Below, piece by piece: positions 8,029 to 18,100 of a DNA stretch of 40,511 bases (position 1 is the first letter of the stretch; each line of letters starts with the position of its first letter). The DNA is from Burkholderiales bacterium. GTDB lineage: Bacteria; Pseudomonadota; Gammaproteobacteria; Burkholderiales; Burkholderiaceae_C. Made by a program: the position numbers and the translations under genes. The stretch covers positions 1 through 40,511 of the forward strand of contig JANYCG010000061.1 in NCBI GenBank assembly GCA_025360385.1, given 5' to 3'. Below the pieces are notes generated by a model. That model was not told the origin of the DNA. It searched no databases and saw only the letters and a program-made list of their open reading frames with translations.

Positions 8029-9225
8029 ATGAAATTTCACACCCTTTCCACACTCGCCGTCTTGACGGCTTGCGCCTTGGCCACCAGCCCCGCGCTCGCC
8101 CAGTCCAAAGACATCAAGATCGCCCACGTCTACAGCAAAACCGGCCCACTCGAAGCCTACGGCAAACAAACCGCTACGGGTTTCATGATGGGCCTGGATT
8201 ACGCAACGGGCGGCACCATGATGGTGGCTGGCAAAAAGCTGGTTGTCATTGAAAAAGACGACCAGGGCAAACCTGATTTAGGCAAATCGCTGCTGGCGGC
8301 TGCCTATTCGGACGACAAGGCGGATCTGGCCGTTGGGCCCACGTCATCGGGTGTGGCGCTGGCCATGTTGCCCGTGGCGGAGGAGTACAAGAAGATACTC
8401 CTGGTCGAGCCTGCGGTGGCAGATTCGATCACCGGCGACAAATGGAACAAATACATCTTCCGCACCGGACGCAACAGCTCGCAGGACGCCATTGCCAATG
8501 CAGTCGCAGCCGACGTCGAGGGCACGTCTTATGCCGTTTTGGCGCAGGACTATGCGTTTGGCCGCGATGGTGTGAAGGCGTTCAAAGACATCCTGAAAAA
8601 GGCCAAAATCGTCCATGAAGAATATTTGCCGCCAGCCACCACCGACTACACGGCCGGCATCCAGCGTCTGGTGGACGCGCTCAAGGACAAACCGGGCCGC
8701 AAAGTCATTGCCGTGATTTGGGCCAGCGCAACGCCGCCGTTCAACGCGCTGGCGGACGCAGACCTCAAAAAACGTTTCAACATTGACGTGGGCGCCGGTG
8801 GCAACATTTTGCCGGCCATGACGGCCTACAAACGTTTCCCCGGCATGGAAGGTGCCACCTACTACTACTTCGGAATGCCGAAGAATCCGGTGAATGACGC
8901 CATGGTGTCGCGCCATTACAGCCAGTTCAAGGCGCCGCCGGACTTTTTCACCGCCGGCGGGTTTTCGGCTGCAATGGCGGTGGTGACGGCGCTGAAAAAC
9001 AGCAAAGGTGACGCGTCGGCCGACACCTTGATCAAGACCATGGAAGGCATGAGTTTTGAGACGCCCAAAGGCAAGATGAGCTTCCGCAAGGAAGATCACC
9101 AGGCGATGCAGAGCATGTACCACTTCCGCATCAAGGTCGACCCGGCGTTTGCTTGGGGCGTGCCAGAGCTGGTGCACGAGATCAAGGCCGAAGAGATGGC
9201 CGTCCCGATCCGCAACAAGCGTTGA
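8029..9225 (+). CDS. ABC transporter substrate-binding protein (branched-chain amino acid type)
   Basis: A 398-residue periplasmic receptor of the Leu/Ile/Val-binding (Peripla_BP_6) family. The signal peptide is MKFHTLSTLAVLTACALATS with cleavage expected after PALAQ. The mature part starts SKDIKIAHVYSKTGPLEAYG, the usual first strand of this family, and later shows AVGPTSSGVALAMLPVAEEY and DYTAGIQRLVDALK. I start it at 8029 because the signal peptide begins there; the longer frame upstream has no protein character. It should deliver its ligand to the permeases encoded downstream. The adjacent acyl-CoA ligase makes an organic acid a better guess than an amino acid, but that is inference. Confidence 0.93.
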   Translation: MKFHTLSTLAVLTACALATSPALAQSKDIKIAHVYSKTGPLEAYGKQTATGFMMGLDYATGGTMMVAGKKLVVIEKDDQGKPDLGKSLLAAAYSDDKADLAVGPTSSGVALAMLPVAEEYKKILLVEPAVADSITGDKWNKYIFRTGRNSSQDAIANAVAADVEGTSYAVLAQDYAFGRDGVKAFKDILKKAKIVHEEYLPPATTDYTAGIQRLVDALKDKPGRKVIAVIWASATPPFNALADADLKKRFNIDVGAGGNILPAMTAYKRFPGMEGATYYYFGMPKNPVNDAMVSRHYSQFKAPPDFFTAGGFSAAMAVVTALKNSKGDASADTLIKTMEGMSFETPKGKMSFRKEDHQAMQSMYHFRIKVDPAFAWGVPELVHEIKAEEMAVPIRNKR

Positions 9226-9262
9226 TTCGCATGCGGCAAACCGGGGCGAGCCGAACATCCAG

Positions 9263-10060
9263 ATGCTCCAGACCCAAAATCTGAGTGTTCGTTTCGGCGG
9301 CCATCTCGCGGTAGACGCTGTCAGTTGCACATTTGAAGCCGGCACGCTGACCGCCATCGTGGGGCCCAATGGCGCTGGCAAAACCACCTACTTCAATCTG
9401 ATTTCGGGGCAGGTCAAACCAACCCAGGGCAGCGTCTTGCTCAACGGCATTGACCTGACGGGCAAAGGCGTATCTGCCCGCACGCAGGCTGGGCTGGGGC
9501 GAGCGTTCCAGTTGACCAACCTGTTTCCAAACTTGAGCGTGCTGGAGAACGTGCGCTTGGCGGTGCAGGCCGCGTCTGACGGTGCCCATCGCCGCGGTTT
9601 CAATTTATGGAGCATCTGGAGCGACCACTCGGCGCTGACAGAACGCGCAGGTGAGGTTCTGGAAACGGTTTCATTGCAGCACAAACGGGCGGCATTGGTA
9701 GGCAGCTTGCCCCATGGCGACCAGCGCAAGCTTGAAGTGGCCTTGTTGATGGCGCTGGAGTGCAAGGTGTTCATGTTTGACGAGCCCACGGCCGGCATGA
9801 ACTCCGCTGAAGCGCCGGTGATTTTGAACCTGATCCGCACGCTTAAAAAAGACCCGCGCAAAACGATTTTGCTGGTGGAGCACAAGATGGATGTCGTGCG
9901 TGACCTGGCAGACCGCATCATCGTGCTGCACAACGGCCGCTTGGTCGCAGACGGCGAGCCCGCCGAGGTGATCGCCTCTCCCATCGTGCAGGAGGCTTAC
10001 CTTGGCGTGGGCCCAGTTACCGGCGCCGTGGCGCAGCTTGAAAGCAGCTTGCCGCAATGA
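9263..10060 (+). CDS. ABC transporter ATP-binding protein, LivG type
   Basis: A 265-residue ATPase. Walker A is VGPNGAGKTT, the signature is LPHGDQRKLE (the LivG-style variant), Walker B is KVFMFDEPTAGM, and the switch histidine lies in LLVEHKMDVV. The start is the ATG at 9263 (MLQTQNLSVRFGG); an upstream in-frame ATG at 9149 lies inside the preceding gene and adds 38 non-conserved residues. It powers import together with the LivF-type ATPase, with which it overlaps by four bases (ATGA at 10057-10060), indicating translational coupling. Confidence 0.94.
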   Translation: MLQTQNLSVRFGGHLAVDAVSCTFEAGTLTAIVGPNGAGKTTYFNLISGQVKPTQGSVLLNGIDLTGKGVSARTQAGLGRAFQLTNLFPNLSVLENVRLAVQAASDGAHRRGFNLWSIWSDHSALTERAGEVLETVSLQHKRAALVGSLPHGDQRKLEVALLMALECKVFMFDEPTAGMNSAEAPVILNLIRTLKKDPRKTILLVEHKMDVVRDLADRIIVLHNGRLVADGEPAEVIASPIVQEAYLGVGPVTGAVAQLESSLPQ

Positions 10061-10782
10061 CAGCAAATCTTTTGGCGCTGTCCGGCGTGCATACCCACAT
10101 TGGCGCGTACCACATCCTGCATGGGGTTGACTTGGTGGTGCCCAAGGGCCAGCTCACCCTGCTGCTGGGGCGCAATGGCGTGGGGAAAACCACCACGCTC
10201 AGAACCATCATGGGGCTGTGGCGTGCGTCGCAGGGCAGCGTGACGTTTGGGTCGCAAGAAATCACGGACTTGCCAACACCGACCGTGGCCAGCCTGGGCG
10301 TTGCTTACGTGCCTGAAAACATGGGTATTTTTTCAGACTTGACGGTGGCAGAAAACATGCTGCTGGCAGCCAACCAGGCCCGTCGCGCCAGCCAGATGGA
10401 CGCGTCCAGGCTGGCCTGGATTTTCAAGCTGTTTCCAGCCGTGGAGCGGTTTTGGCACCATCCGGCGGGCAAACTTTCGGGGGGGCAAAAACAGATGTTG
10501 GCCGTGGCCCGTGCCATGGTGGAGCCGCGTCAACTCTTGATCGTGGACGAACCCAGCAAAGGCCTTGCGCCCGCCATCATCAACAACATGATTGACGCCT
10601 TTGCGCAACTCAAAGCCACCGGCACGACAATCTTGCTGGTCGAGCAAAACATCAATTTCGCCAAACGCCTTGGAGACACGGTCGCCGTCATGGACAACGG
10701 CCGCGTGGTGCACGCGGGGCCTATGCAGGCGCTGGCCGACGATGAAGACTTGCAGCGTTCCTTGTTGGGCCTGGCGATATGA
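10057..10782 (+). CDS. ABC transporter ATP-binding protein, LivF type
   Basis: A 241-residue ATPase with Walker A LLGRNGVGKTTTLRTIMG, Q-loop region YVPENMGIFSDLTVAENM, signature LSGGQKQMLAVARAM, Walker B LLIVDEPSKGLAP and the switch histidine replaced by Q in LLVEQNINFAK, as is normal for LivF. It starts inside the stop of the LivG-type gene (ATGA) and itself overlaps the following permease by four bases, so the three genes must be read as one coupled unit. Confidence 0.95.
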   Translation: MTANLLALSGVHTHIGAYHILHGVDLVVPKGQLTLLLGRNGVGKTTTLRTIMGLWRASQGSVTFGSQEITDLPTPTVASLGVAYVPENMGIFSDLTVAENMLLAANQARRASQMDASRLAWIFKLFPAVERFWHHPAGKLSGGQKQMLAVARAMVEPRQLLIVDEPSKGLAPAIINNMIDAFAQLKATGTTILLVEQNINFAKRLGDTVAVMDNGRVVHAGPMQALADDEDLQRSLLGLAI

Positions 10783-11762
10783 AAGCCTTGGAGTTTGACT
10801 GGAAACCGCTGGCGCTGGCGCCCGCGCTGGGGTTGCTCGTGTTGCCTTTGATTGGCTCGGGCTCGACCTGGCTCACTCTGACGGTGGCGGGGCTGGCAAT
10901 GGGCATGATCATTTTTATCATTGCCTCGGGTCTGACGCTGATTTTTGGCCTGATGGATGTGCTGAATTTTGGCCACGGCGTGTTTATTGCGCTGGGCGCT
11001 TATGTAGCCGCCAGCGTGTTGGGCGCGATGGGGGACTACACCACGTCGGGCAATTTGCTGCTGAATGTGGCGGCCGTATTGCCGGCCATGCTGATGGCGA
11101 TGCTGGTGGCAGGTGCGGTCGGGCTGGCCTTTGAGCGCTTGATTGTGCGCCCGGTGTACGGACAACATCTCAAGCAAATTTTAATCACCATGGGTGGCAT
11201 GATCATCGGTGAAGAACTGATCAAGGTGATCTGGGGACCGCAGCAAATGCCTTTGCCCCTGCCCGAGGGCATGCGTGGCTCACTGCTGGTGGGGGATTCC
11301 GCGATCGAGAAATACCGGCTGATGGCCGTGGTCGTGGGCCTGGCGGTGTTTGTGATTTTGGCCTGGACGCTGAACCGCACCAAAATCGGCCTGTTGATCC
11401 GTGCGGGTGTGCAAGACCGCGAAATGGTCGAAGCCCTGGGTTACCGCATCCGCACTTTGTTCATTGGCGTGTTTGTGGCCGGCAGCGCCCTGGCCGGCCT
11501 GGGTGGCGTCATGTGGGGCCTGTTTCAGCAGACGCTGGTGCCGCAAATGGGGGCCCACGTCAACGTGCTCATTTTCATCGTCATCATTATGGGTGGGCTG
11601 GGTTCCACGGGCGGGGCATTGATTGGTTCGTTGATGGTGGGCCTGCTGCTCAATTACACCGGCTTCCTTTGGCCCAAGGCGGCGCTTTTTTCGAATATCC
11701 TGCTGATGGTGGGCGTGTTGTTGTGGCGGCCCCAAGGCCTGTTTCCGGTAGCAAATCGTTGA
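10779..11762 (+). CDS. ABC transporter permease, LivH type
   Basis: A 327-residue membrane protein of the BPD_transp_2 family with about eight hydrophobic segments. Family motifs include ASGLTLIFGLMDVLNFGHGVF, here near residues 47-66, and a glycine-rich GGVMWGLFQQTLVPQMG loop. It begins within the stop codon of the LivF-type ATPase. It forms the translocation path together with the LivM-type permease encoded 16 bases downstream. Confidence 0.94.
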   Translation: MKALEFDWKPLALAPALGLLVLPLIGSGSTWLTLTVAGLAMGMIIFIIASGLTLIFGLMDVLNFGHGVFIALGAYVAASVLGAMGDYTTSGNLLLNVAAVLPAMLMAMLVAGAVGLAFERLIVRPVYGQHLKQILITMGGMIIGEELIKVIWGPQQMPLPLPEGMRGSLLVGDSAIEKYRLMAVVVGLAVFVILAWTLNRTKIGLLIRAGVQDREMVEALGYRIRTLFIGVFVAGSALAGLGGVMWGLFQQTLVPQMGAHVNVLIFIVIIMGGLGSTGGALIGSLMVGLLLNYTGFLWPKAALFSNILLMVGVLLWRPQGLFPVANR

Positions 11763-11778
11763 CATCAAAATTGGCACC

Positions 11779-12864
11779 ATGCTGAACCGACTTTTGTCCA
11801 ATGACTTTCCAAGAAGTCGCATTCTGGCGGTGCTGCTGGCGGCACTTTTAATAGCTTTGGCCTTTGCGCCATTTCTGTTTCCGGGTGTGCGGGCGCTGAA
11901 CCTTGCGGCCAAAATTCTGGTCTTTGTCGTGCTCGTGGCCAGTTTCGACTTGCTGTTGGGATTCACCGGCATCGTGAGTTTTGCTCACACCATGTTTTTT
12001 GGCATTGGCGCCTACGGCATCGCCATTGCGACCTCACGGCTCGGCCCCACCTGGTCGGCGGTGGCAATCGGACTTGCGTCAGCTTTGGCGTTGTCATTCC
12101 TGCTGTCGCTGGCGGTAGGGCTGTTTTCTTTGCGCGTTCGCGCCATCTTTTTTGCCATGATCACGCTGGCGGTGGCATCTGCATTTCAGACCTTGGCGTC
12201 GCAGCTGTCGGATCTCACAGGTGGTGAAGACGGCTTGACATTCAAGGTGCCAGAATGGATTTCTCCCGGTTTTGAATGGGCCGATGCGCCTTTTCTGGGG
12301 GTATCGCCAGATGGAAAACTGCTTTGTTATTACCTCTTGTTTTTGGTGGCGCTGGCGCTTTTCCTGGCGCTGCTGCGCATTGTCAACTCGCCGTTTGGCC
12401 GCGTCTTGCAGGCGATTCGCGAGAACGAGTTTCGCGCCGAGGCGATTGGTTACCGTGTGGTGTTGTACCGCACGGCATCAAGCGTGTTGTCGGCCCTGTT
12501 TGCGAGCATGGCCGGTGCCATGCTCGCCCTTTGGCTGCGTTACAACGGGCCCGACACTTCACTGTCGTTCGAGATCATGATGGACGTGCTGCTGATTGTC
12601 GTTATCGGCGGTATGGGCACAGTCTACGGTGCGGTCATCGGCACCGCAATGTTCCTGTATGCACAGAGTTATTTGCAGGATTTGCTGAAATGGGGCAGTG
12701 ACGCCGCCAGTGGTTTGCCTTGGCTATCCGCCTTGTTGTCGCCTGACCGCTGGTTGTTGTGGCTGGGTCTGCTGTTTGTCTTGTCCGTCTATTATTTTCC
12801 GGCGGGCGTGGTGGGGCGTTTGCGTGCGGGCGCGCTGAGCGCCAAGGCGTCCAAACATGGATAA
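11779..12864 (+). CDS. ABC transporter permease, LivM type
   Basis: A 361-residue second permease. The family signature is visible as FDLLLGFTGIVSFAHTMFFG (about residues 55-75) and ILQ/LQAIRENEFRAEAIGYRV, and the usual C-terminal GGMGTVYGAVIGTAMFL. It completes a five-gene importer. The gene ends 20 bases before rnhA on the same strand, which could thus be co-transcribed. Confidence 0.94.
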   Translation: MLNRLLSNDFPRSRILAVLLAALLIALAFAPFLFPGVRALNLAAKILVFVVLVASFDLLLGFTGIVSFAHTMFFGIGAYGIAIATSRLGPTWSAVAIGLASALALSFLLSLAVGLFSLRVRAIFFAMITLAVASAFQTLASQLSDLTGGEDGLTFKVPEWISPGFEWADAPFLGVSPDGKLLCYYLLFLVALALFLALLRIVNSPFGRVLQAIRENEFRAEAIGYRVVLYRTASSVLSALFASMAGAMLALWLRYNGPDTSLSFEIMMDVLLIVVIGGMGTVYGAVIGTAMFLYAQSYLQDLLKWGSDAASGLPWLSALLSPDRWLLWLGLLFVLSVYYFPAGVVGRLRAGALSAKASKHG

Positions 12865-12884
12865 ACCCAATTTGATGGATTGAC

Positions 12885-13343
12885 ATGGACGAAATGAACG
12901 AGGTCATTGTTTACACCGACGGCGCCTGCAAGGGCAATCCGGGTCCTGGCGGGTGGGGCGCTTTGCTGAAGTTTGGCGACGCCAGCAAAGAAATTTTTGG
13001 CGGCGAGTTGGGCACAACCAACAATCGCATGGAACTAACGGCCGTGATTGAAGCTCTGACCGCCTTGACGCGCCCATGCCGGGTGACGCTGTACCTGGAC
13101 AGTGAATATGTGCGCAAAGGCATCACCGAATGGATTCATGGCTGGAAAGCCCGTGGCTGGCGCACGGCCGCCAAGCAGCCCGTCAAAAATGTCGAGTTGT
13201 GGCAAAAATTGGACGCCGTCGTCTCTGCATCGGGACACAAGATTGTTTGGCGCTGGGTAAAAGGCCATGCGGGTGACCCCGGCAACGAGCGGGCTGACCG
13301 GCTTGCCAACCAGGGCGTAGAGCAGGTGTTGCGTCTGCGGTGA
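12885..13343 (+). CDS. rnhA: Ribonuclease HI
   Basis: A 152-residue enzyme that cuts the RNA strand of RNA-DNA hybrids in the cytoplasm. The active site is complete: [16 protein letters not shown] with the first Asp, [10 protein letters not shown] with the Glu, LYLDSEYV with the second Asp, and [14 protein letters not shown] with the His and last Asp. The basic handle region ([18 protein letters not shown]) is present, as in E. coli RNase HI. Length is normal. A second in-frame ATG at 12894 could also be the start, and no strong Shine-Dalgarno separates them. Confidence 0.96.
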   Translation: MDEMNEVIVYTDGACKGNPGPGGWGALLKFGDASKEIFGGELGTTNNRMELTAVIEALTALTRPCRVTLYLDSEYVRKGITEWIHGWKARGWRTAAKQPVKNVELWQKLDAVVSASGHKIVWRWVKGHAGDPGNERADRLANQGVEQVLRLR

Positions 13344-13411
13344 CTTTCACGTCGAAGCTGGGTGCAGGGCTGGCCAGGCGCTGCCGGTATTGGGGTCTGT
13401 ACGTATGTTTT

Positions 13412-13430
13412 GGGGTTCAAAACCCCGATT
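13412..13430 (+). terminator. Possible weak terminator after rnhA
   Basis: GGGGTT pairs with AACCCC across a CAA loop and is followed by GATTTT. The T run is short. A second hairpin, CCGGTT/AACCGG, lies at 13470-13485 just before the efflux adaptor gene and a TATAGTTTTT stretch lies between them. Confidence 0.4.
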
Positions 13431-13520
13431 TTCACTGCTATAGTTTTTAGTTGACTGAATTTGGGCATTCCGGTTTGTGAACCGGTTGGCGATCACTTTT
13501 TGAAATGTGGCATTGATTTC

Positions 13521-15065
13521 ATGGCATCAAAAATAATTTATTCCCTCGTTGCCGTAGTTGGCATTGCGGCGGCATCAGGCGCCGCATGGTGGTATCAGAA
13601 CAAGCCCAAGGGCGAGTTGGCGAACACCGCTGAGGCAGGTGGCGCAACTGGCGCTCCCCAAGCCACCCCCAGCGCACCGGGCAGCGGCGCATCGGCCCCC
13701 CGTGCGCCCGGCGTGGAAGCCGCAAAAGTCGAAGTGATGAAGCTCACAGACGACACGCAGGCGGTGGGCAGCCTGCGCTCACGCCAGGGCGTGATCATGC
13801 GTCCGGAGGTCAGTGGCCGGATCGCTTCTTTGAATTTCCGCGATGGCGACCGTGTCAAAAAAGGCCAGTTGCTGGTTCAGCTGGATGACCAGTTGCAATT
13901 GGCGCAAGTCCAGCAAAGCCAGGCTGAATTGTCCATCGCACTGGCCAACCACAAACGAAATGAAGAGTTGGTTGCACAAAACTTCATCAGCAAACGCTCG
14001 GTCGATGAAAGCGCCGCCAATCTTGAAGTAGCCCAAGCCAAATTGGCCTTGTCCAAAGCCTCCGCCCAGCGCATGAAGATCATGGCACCGTTTGACAGCA
14101 TTGCCGGCATTCGCACGGCCAACGTGGGGGACTACCTCAAAGATGGGGCGGATGTGGTCAACCTGGAAGACATTGACGCGGTTTTTGTTGACTTTCGTTT
14201 GCCAGAGCGCTTCCAGAACAAGGTCAAACGTGGCCAAACCGCTGCAGTCACGCTGGACGCCTTGCCGGGCCAAAAATTCACGTCCTTCGTTCAGGCGGTA
14301 GACCCCTTGATCGACGCCAATGGCCGGTCCATCGGCGTGCGTGGTTGCATTGACAACCGCCAGCTGCGACTTCGCCCTGGCATGTTCGCCCGGGTGACCG
14401 CCGTGTTTGGCGAGCGTGAACGGGCGTTGGTAGTGCCTGAGGAAGCAATTGTTCCCCAAGGCCAGCGTGTGCTCGTCTACAAAGTGGTGGATGGCAAAAG
14501 TAAAGATGAAAAAATCGCCCAGCGGGTGGAAGTCAAAGTGGGCATTCGGCGCCCGGGCCGGGTCGAAATCACCGAAGGCCTGGCCGAGGGCGACGTGATC
14601 GTCACGGCAGGACAACAACGGCTGCAACGAGACGGCATGATGGTGCGGATCATCGACACGGCCAGGGCGGGCCGTGACGGCGCACCTGCAGGGACTGGGC
14701 CCGCCGGGCCTGCTGGCGCGGGTGGTGCCGGTGCGGGTGGTGCCGATGCAGCGGGTGGGCCAGGTGCGGCGGCAGGCCCAGGTGCCGGTGCAGGCCCAGT
14801 TGCTGCTGGCGCCCCTGCAATGGGTGCTTCGGCCGCAGGAAAGCCGCTGGGTGCGCCAGGTCTTTCCAACGCGAGACCGGGTGAGCCCGGTCAAGGCGGG
14901 CCAAAAGGACAAATGACGAAAGCTCCGGATGGCCCGAATCCATGTTTTGCCGATGCGGGTGCAAGTGCTGACGGCCCGGCGGCGGGTGGGCGAAGCGGCG
15001 GCGCAAGGCCTGCGGGGGCAGGGGGGCCGGGCCGCCCGCCTGGCACGCCAGCGCCAAAATCCTGA
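13521..15065 (+). CDS. RND efflux periplasmic adaptor (membrane fusion protein) with Gly/Ala/Pro tail
   Basis: A 514-residue adaptor linking an inner-membrane RND pump to an outer-membrane channel. After an N-terminal signal/anchor (SKIIYSLVAVVGIAAASGAA) come the barrel-sandwich half GRIASLNFRDGDRVKKGQLL, the alpha-hairpin region rich in Q, A and L, IMAPFDSIAGIRTANVGDYL and the membrane-proximal domain ending about residue 375. The remaining roughly 135 residues are a low-complexity tail of G, A and P (for example GPAGPAGAGGAGAGG), far longer than adaptors normally carry. The start at 13521 is chosen because the signal sequence begins there. The pump gene follows after 80 bases. Confidence 0.92.
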   Translation: MASKIIYSLVAVVGIAAASGAAWWYQNKPKGELANTAEAGGATGAPQATPSAPGSGASAPRAPGVEAAKVEVMKLTDDTQAVGSLRSRQGVIMRPEVSGRIASLNFRDGDRVKKGQLLVQLDDQLQLAQVQQSQAELSIALANHKRNEELVAQNFISKRSVDESAANLEVAQAKLALSKASAQRMKIMAPFDSIAGIRTANVGDYLKDGADVVNLEDIDAVFVDFRLPERFQNKVKRGQTAAVTLDALPGQKFTSFVQAVDPLIDANGRSIGVRGCIDNRQLRLRPGMFARVTAVFGERERALVVPEEAIVPQGQRVLVYKVVDGKSKDEKIAQRVEVKVGIRRPGRVEITEGLAEGDVIVTAGQQRLQRDGMMVRIIDTARAGRDGAPAGTGPAGPAGAGGAGAGGADAAGGPGAAAGPGAGAGPVAAGAPAMGASAAGKPLGAPGLSNARPGEPGQGGPKGQMTKAPDGPNPCFADAGASADGPAAGGRSGGARPAGAGGPGRPPGTPAPKS

Positions 15066-15145
15066 TGCCGAAATTTGCCTGCCTTTCACGTTATCGTGAT
15101 TGCGCTGCCAGCGGTTGAACTTTTTTAGAAATTAGAGGAGACGCC

Positions 15146-18100
15146 ATGCAATTGCCTGAAATCTCGATCCGACGCCCGGTGTTTGCGACGGTGTTGTCGT
15201 TGCTTGTCTTGCTTATCGGTGCGGTGAGTTTTACCAAGCTTTCGGTGCGTGAGTACCCAAAGATTGACGAGCCGGTGGTGACGGTGAGCGTGAAATATGC
15301 CGGCGCATCAGCCGAGGTGATGGAGTCCCAGGTTACCAAGCCGCTGGAAGACTCCATTGCCGGCATTGACGCAGTGGACGTGATCACTTCCATCAGCCGT
15401 GCAGAACAGGCGCAAATTTCAGTGCGTTTTCGTCTGGAAAAAGATGCGGACTCGGCCGCCGCCGAGGTGCGCGACCGCACCTCACGTGTGCGCAACCGCC
15501 TGCCGCAGGCGATCGAAGAACCGGTCATCGCCAAGGTGGAGGCGGACGCGTTCCCGGTGATCTGGCTGTCCTTCACCAGTGACACGATGTCGGCGCTGCA
15601 AATCAATGACATGGTCAATCGCATCGTCAAGCCGCGTTTGCAAACGGTGACCGGTGCCGCAGATGTGCGTATTTTTGGCGAGCGCAAATACGCCATGCGG
15701 GTGTGGCTGGACCCAGACAAGTTGGCCGCCTACAAGCTCACGACGCAGGACGCTGAAGACGCGATCCGGCGCAGCAACCTTGAAGTTCCGGCTGGGCGAA
15801 TCGAGTCAAGCAACCGGGAATTCTCTGTCACTTCGCAGACCGACCTGGTGCGTGCCTCGCAGTTCAATGACATCATCATCAAGAACGCCAGCGGCTTTCC
15901 GGTGCGAATCCGCGATGTGGGCCGCGTGGCGGAGGGGCCACTGGACGAGCGCAGCGCTACCCGCTTGAACGGACGAACCGCCATCACGGTGGGCGTGATC
16001 CGCCAGGCCACTGCCAATCCGCTGGATCTGTCCAATGGCGTGCGCGCCATGATTCCCAAGCTCAAGGCCGATTTGCCCAAGGACATGACGATTGACATTG
16101 CCAACGACAACTCGGTGTTCATCGACAAATCGATCAAAAGCGTCTTCAGGACCATCGTCGAGGCCACGCTGTTGGTGGCTTTGGTGATTTTTGTTTTCCT
16201 GCGGACGATGCGGGCTTCCATTATTCCCATCGTGACGATTCCGGTGAGCCTGGTGGGCACCTGCGCGATGATGGCTTTGGCGGGTTTCTCCATCAACACA
16301 CTCACGCTGCTGGCCCTGGTGCTGGCGATTGGCCTGGTGGTGGACGACGCCATCGTGATGCTGGAGAACATTTTCCGGCACATCGAAGAAGGGCTGGATC
16401 CGTTCTCGGCGGCCGTCAAAGGAGCCAGGGAAGTCAGTTTTGCCATCATCGCGATGACACTCACTCTGGTGGCGGTTTACGCGCCCTTGGCCTTCACGCC
16501 TGGGCGCACCGGGCGGCTCTTTGTCGAGTTCGCGCTGGCCCTGGCCGGGGCCGTGATGGTGTCGGGTTTTCTGGCGCTGACCTTGTCGCCGATGATGTGC
16601 TCCTTGTTGCTCAAGCACAATCCAAAGCCCGGGTTGTTCGACCGAACGATGGAAAGCGTGTTGACCGGCCTGACAAATGTCTACTCGCGTGCCCTGCGCT
16701 GGCTGGTCACGACCGGCTATGACAAGGGCCGTACAGTCAAAGGCACCGTCGGCACTGTTGCGCGATTCTTCCTGGACACGCGGTGGATTGTGATCGGCGT
16801 GATGGCGGCCTCGGGCCTTGGCATCTATACCATTCTGCCCAACATGAAGCGCGAACTTGCGCCCTTGGAAGACCGTGGCCAGGTGTTGGTGGTGGTCACT
16901 GCGCCCGATGGTGCCACGCTGGATTACACGCAGCGTTATGTCAACGCAATTGAGCGTATGGGTCAACCCTACAAGGAATTTGACCGAATCTTTGTGACTG
17001 TAGGCCAGCCCACTGTGTCGCAGGCCAACGTGTTTTTGCGCGCCATTGATTGGGACGAACGCACCCGCACGACGCTGGACATTGCCCGAGAACTGCAACC
17101 CAGGGTGGCGGGGCTGCCGGGTGTCACCGCCTTTCCCATTACGCCGCCTTCGCTTGGGCAGGGCTTTCGCGAGCGGCCAGTCAATTTCGTGATCGTCACC
17201 TCGGACAGTTACCAAAACTTGGCTGCCGTCACGCGCCAGTTCCAGGACGAAATTGCCAAAAACCCCGGCATCGTCAGCGTCGACATTGACCTGCGTCTGA
17301 ACAAGCCCGAACTCAAGATTGACGTAGACCGAGACAAGGCGGCTGACTTGGGCGTGAGCGTCGACGTGATTGCCCGCGCTGTTGAGACCATGCTCGGCGG
17401 CCGGCAGGTCACGCGTTACAAGCGTGATGGCGACCAGTTCGATGTGATTGTGCAAACGGCTGAAAGCGGCCGCGCGGTGCCTGACGACATCGAGAAAATC
17501 TTCGTGCGCGGGCGCAATGAGACCATGATCCCCCTGGCCTCATTGGTCAAAGTGCGTGAATCCGTCGCGCCGCGCGAACTCAACCACTTCAGCCAGCGCC
17601 GCTCCGTGTCGGTCACGGCCAATTTGTCGGCTGACTATTCATTGGGGCAGGCCCTCGATTTCCTGGACGTGACGGCAGCCAAGGTGCTCAAGCCGGGCTA
17701 CAGCACTGATTTGAACGGCACCTCGCGCGAGTTCAAGAACTCTCAAGGCTCGCTGGTTATCGTGTTTGCGCTGGCACTTTTGTTCATCTTTTTGGTGCTG
17801 GCGGCCCAGTTCGAGAGTTTTATCGACCCGTTTGTCATCATGTTGTCGGTGCCGCTGTCGATGATCGGTGCCTTGTTGGCCCTGCAATGGTCAGGCGGTT
17901 CGCTCAATGTGTACTCCCAAATTGGCCTGATTACCCTGGTGGGCTTGATCACCAAACACGGCATCCTGATCGTCGAGTTCACCAACCAATTGCGTGAGCA
18001 GGGCGTCGAGATGACTGAAGCGCTGATCAAGGCTGCGTCACAACGCTTGCGTCCGATTTTGATGACCACCGGCGCCATGGTGCTGGGCGCGATTCCCTTG

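Noticed and set aside
9149-9262. Upstream start for the LivG-type ATPase
   Set aside because: The extension overlaps the binding-protein gene in another frame and has no similarity to ABC ATPase N-termini.
15806-17455. A 549-codon minus-strand frame within the RND pump gene
   Set aside because: It is the antisense shadow of a conserved pump gene with full motifs, rich in His, Gln and Arg as typical for such shadows.
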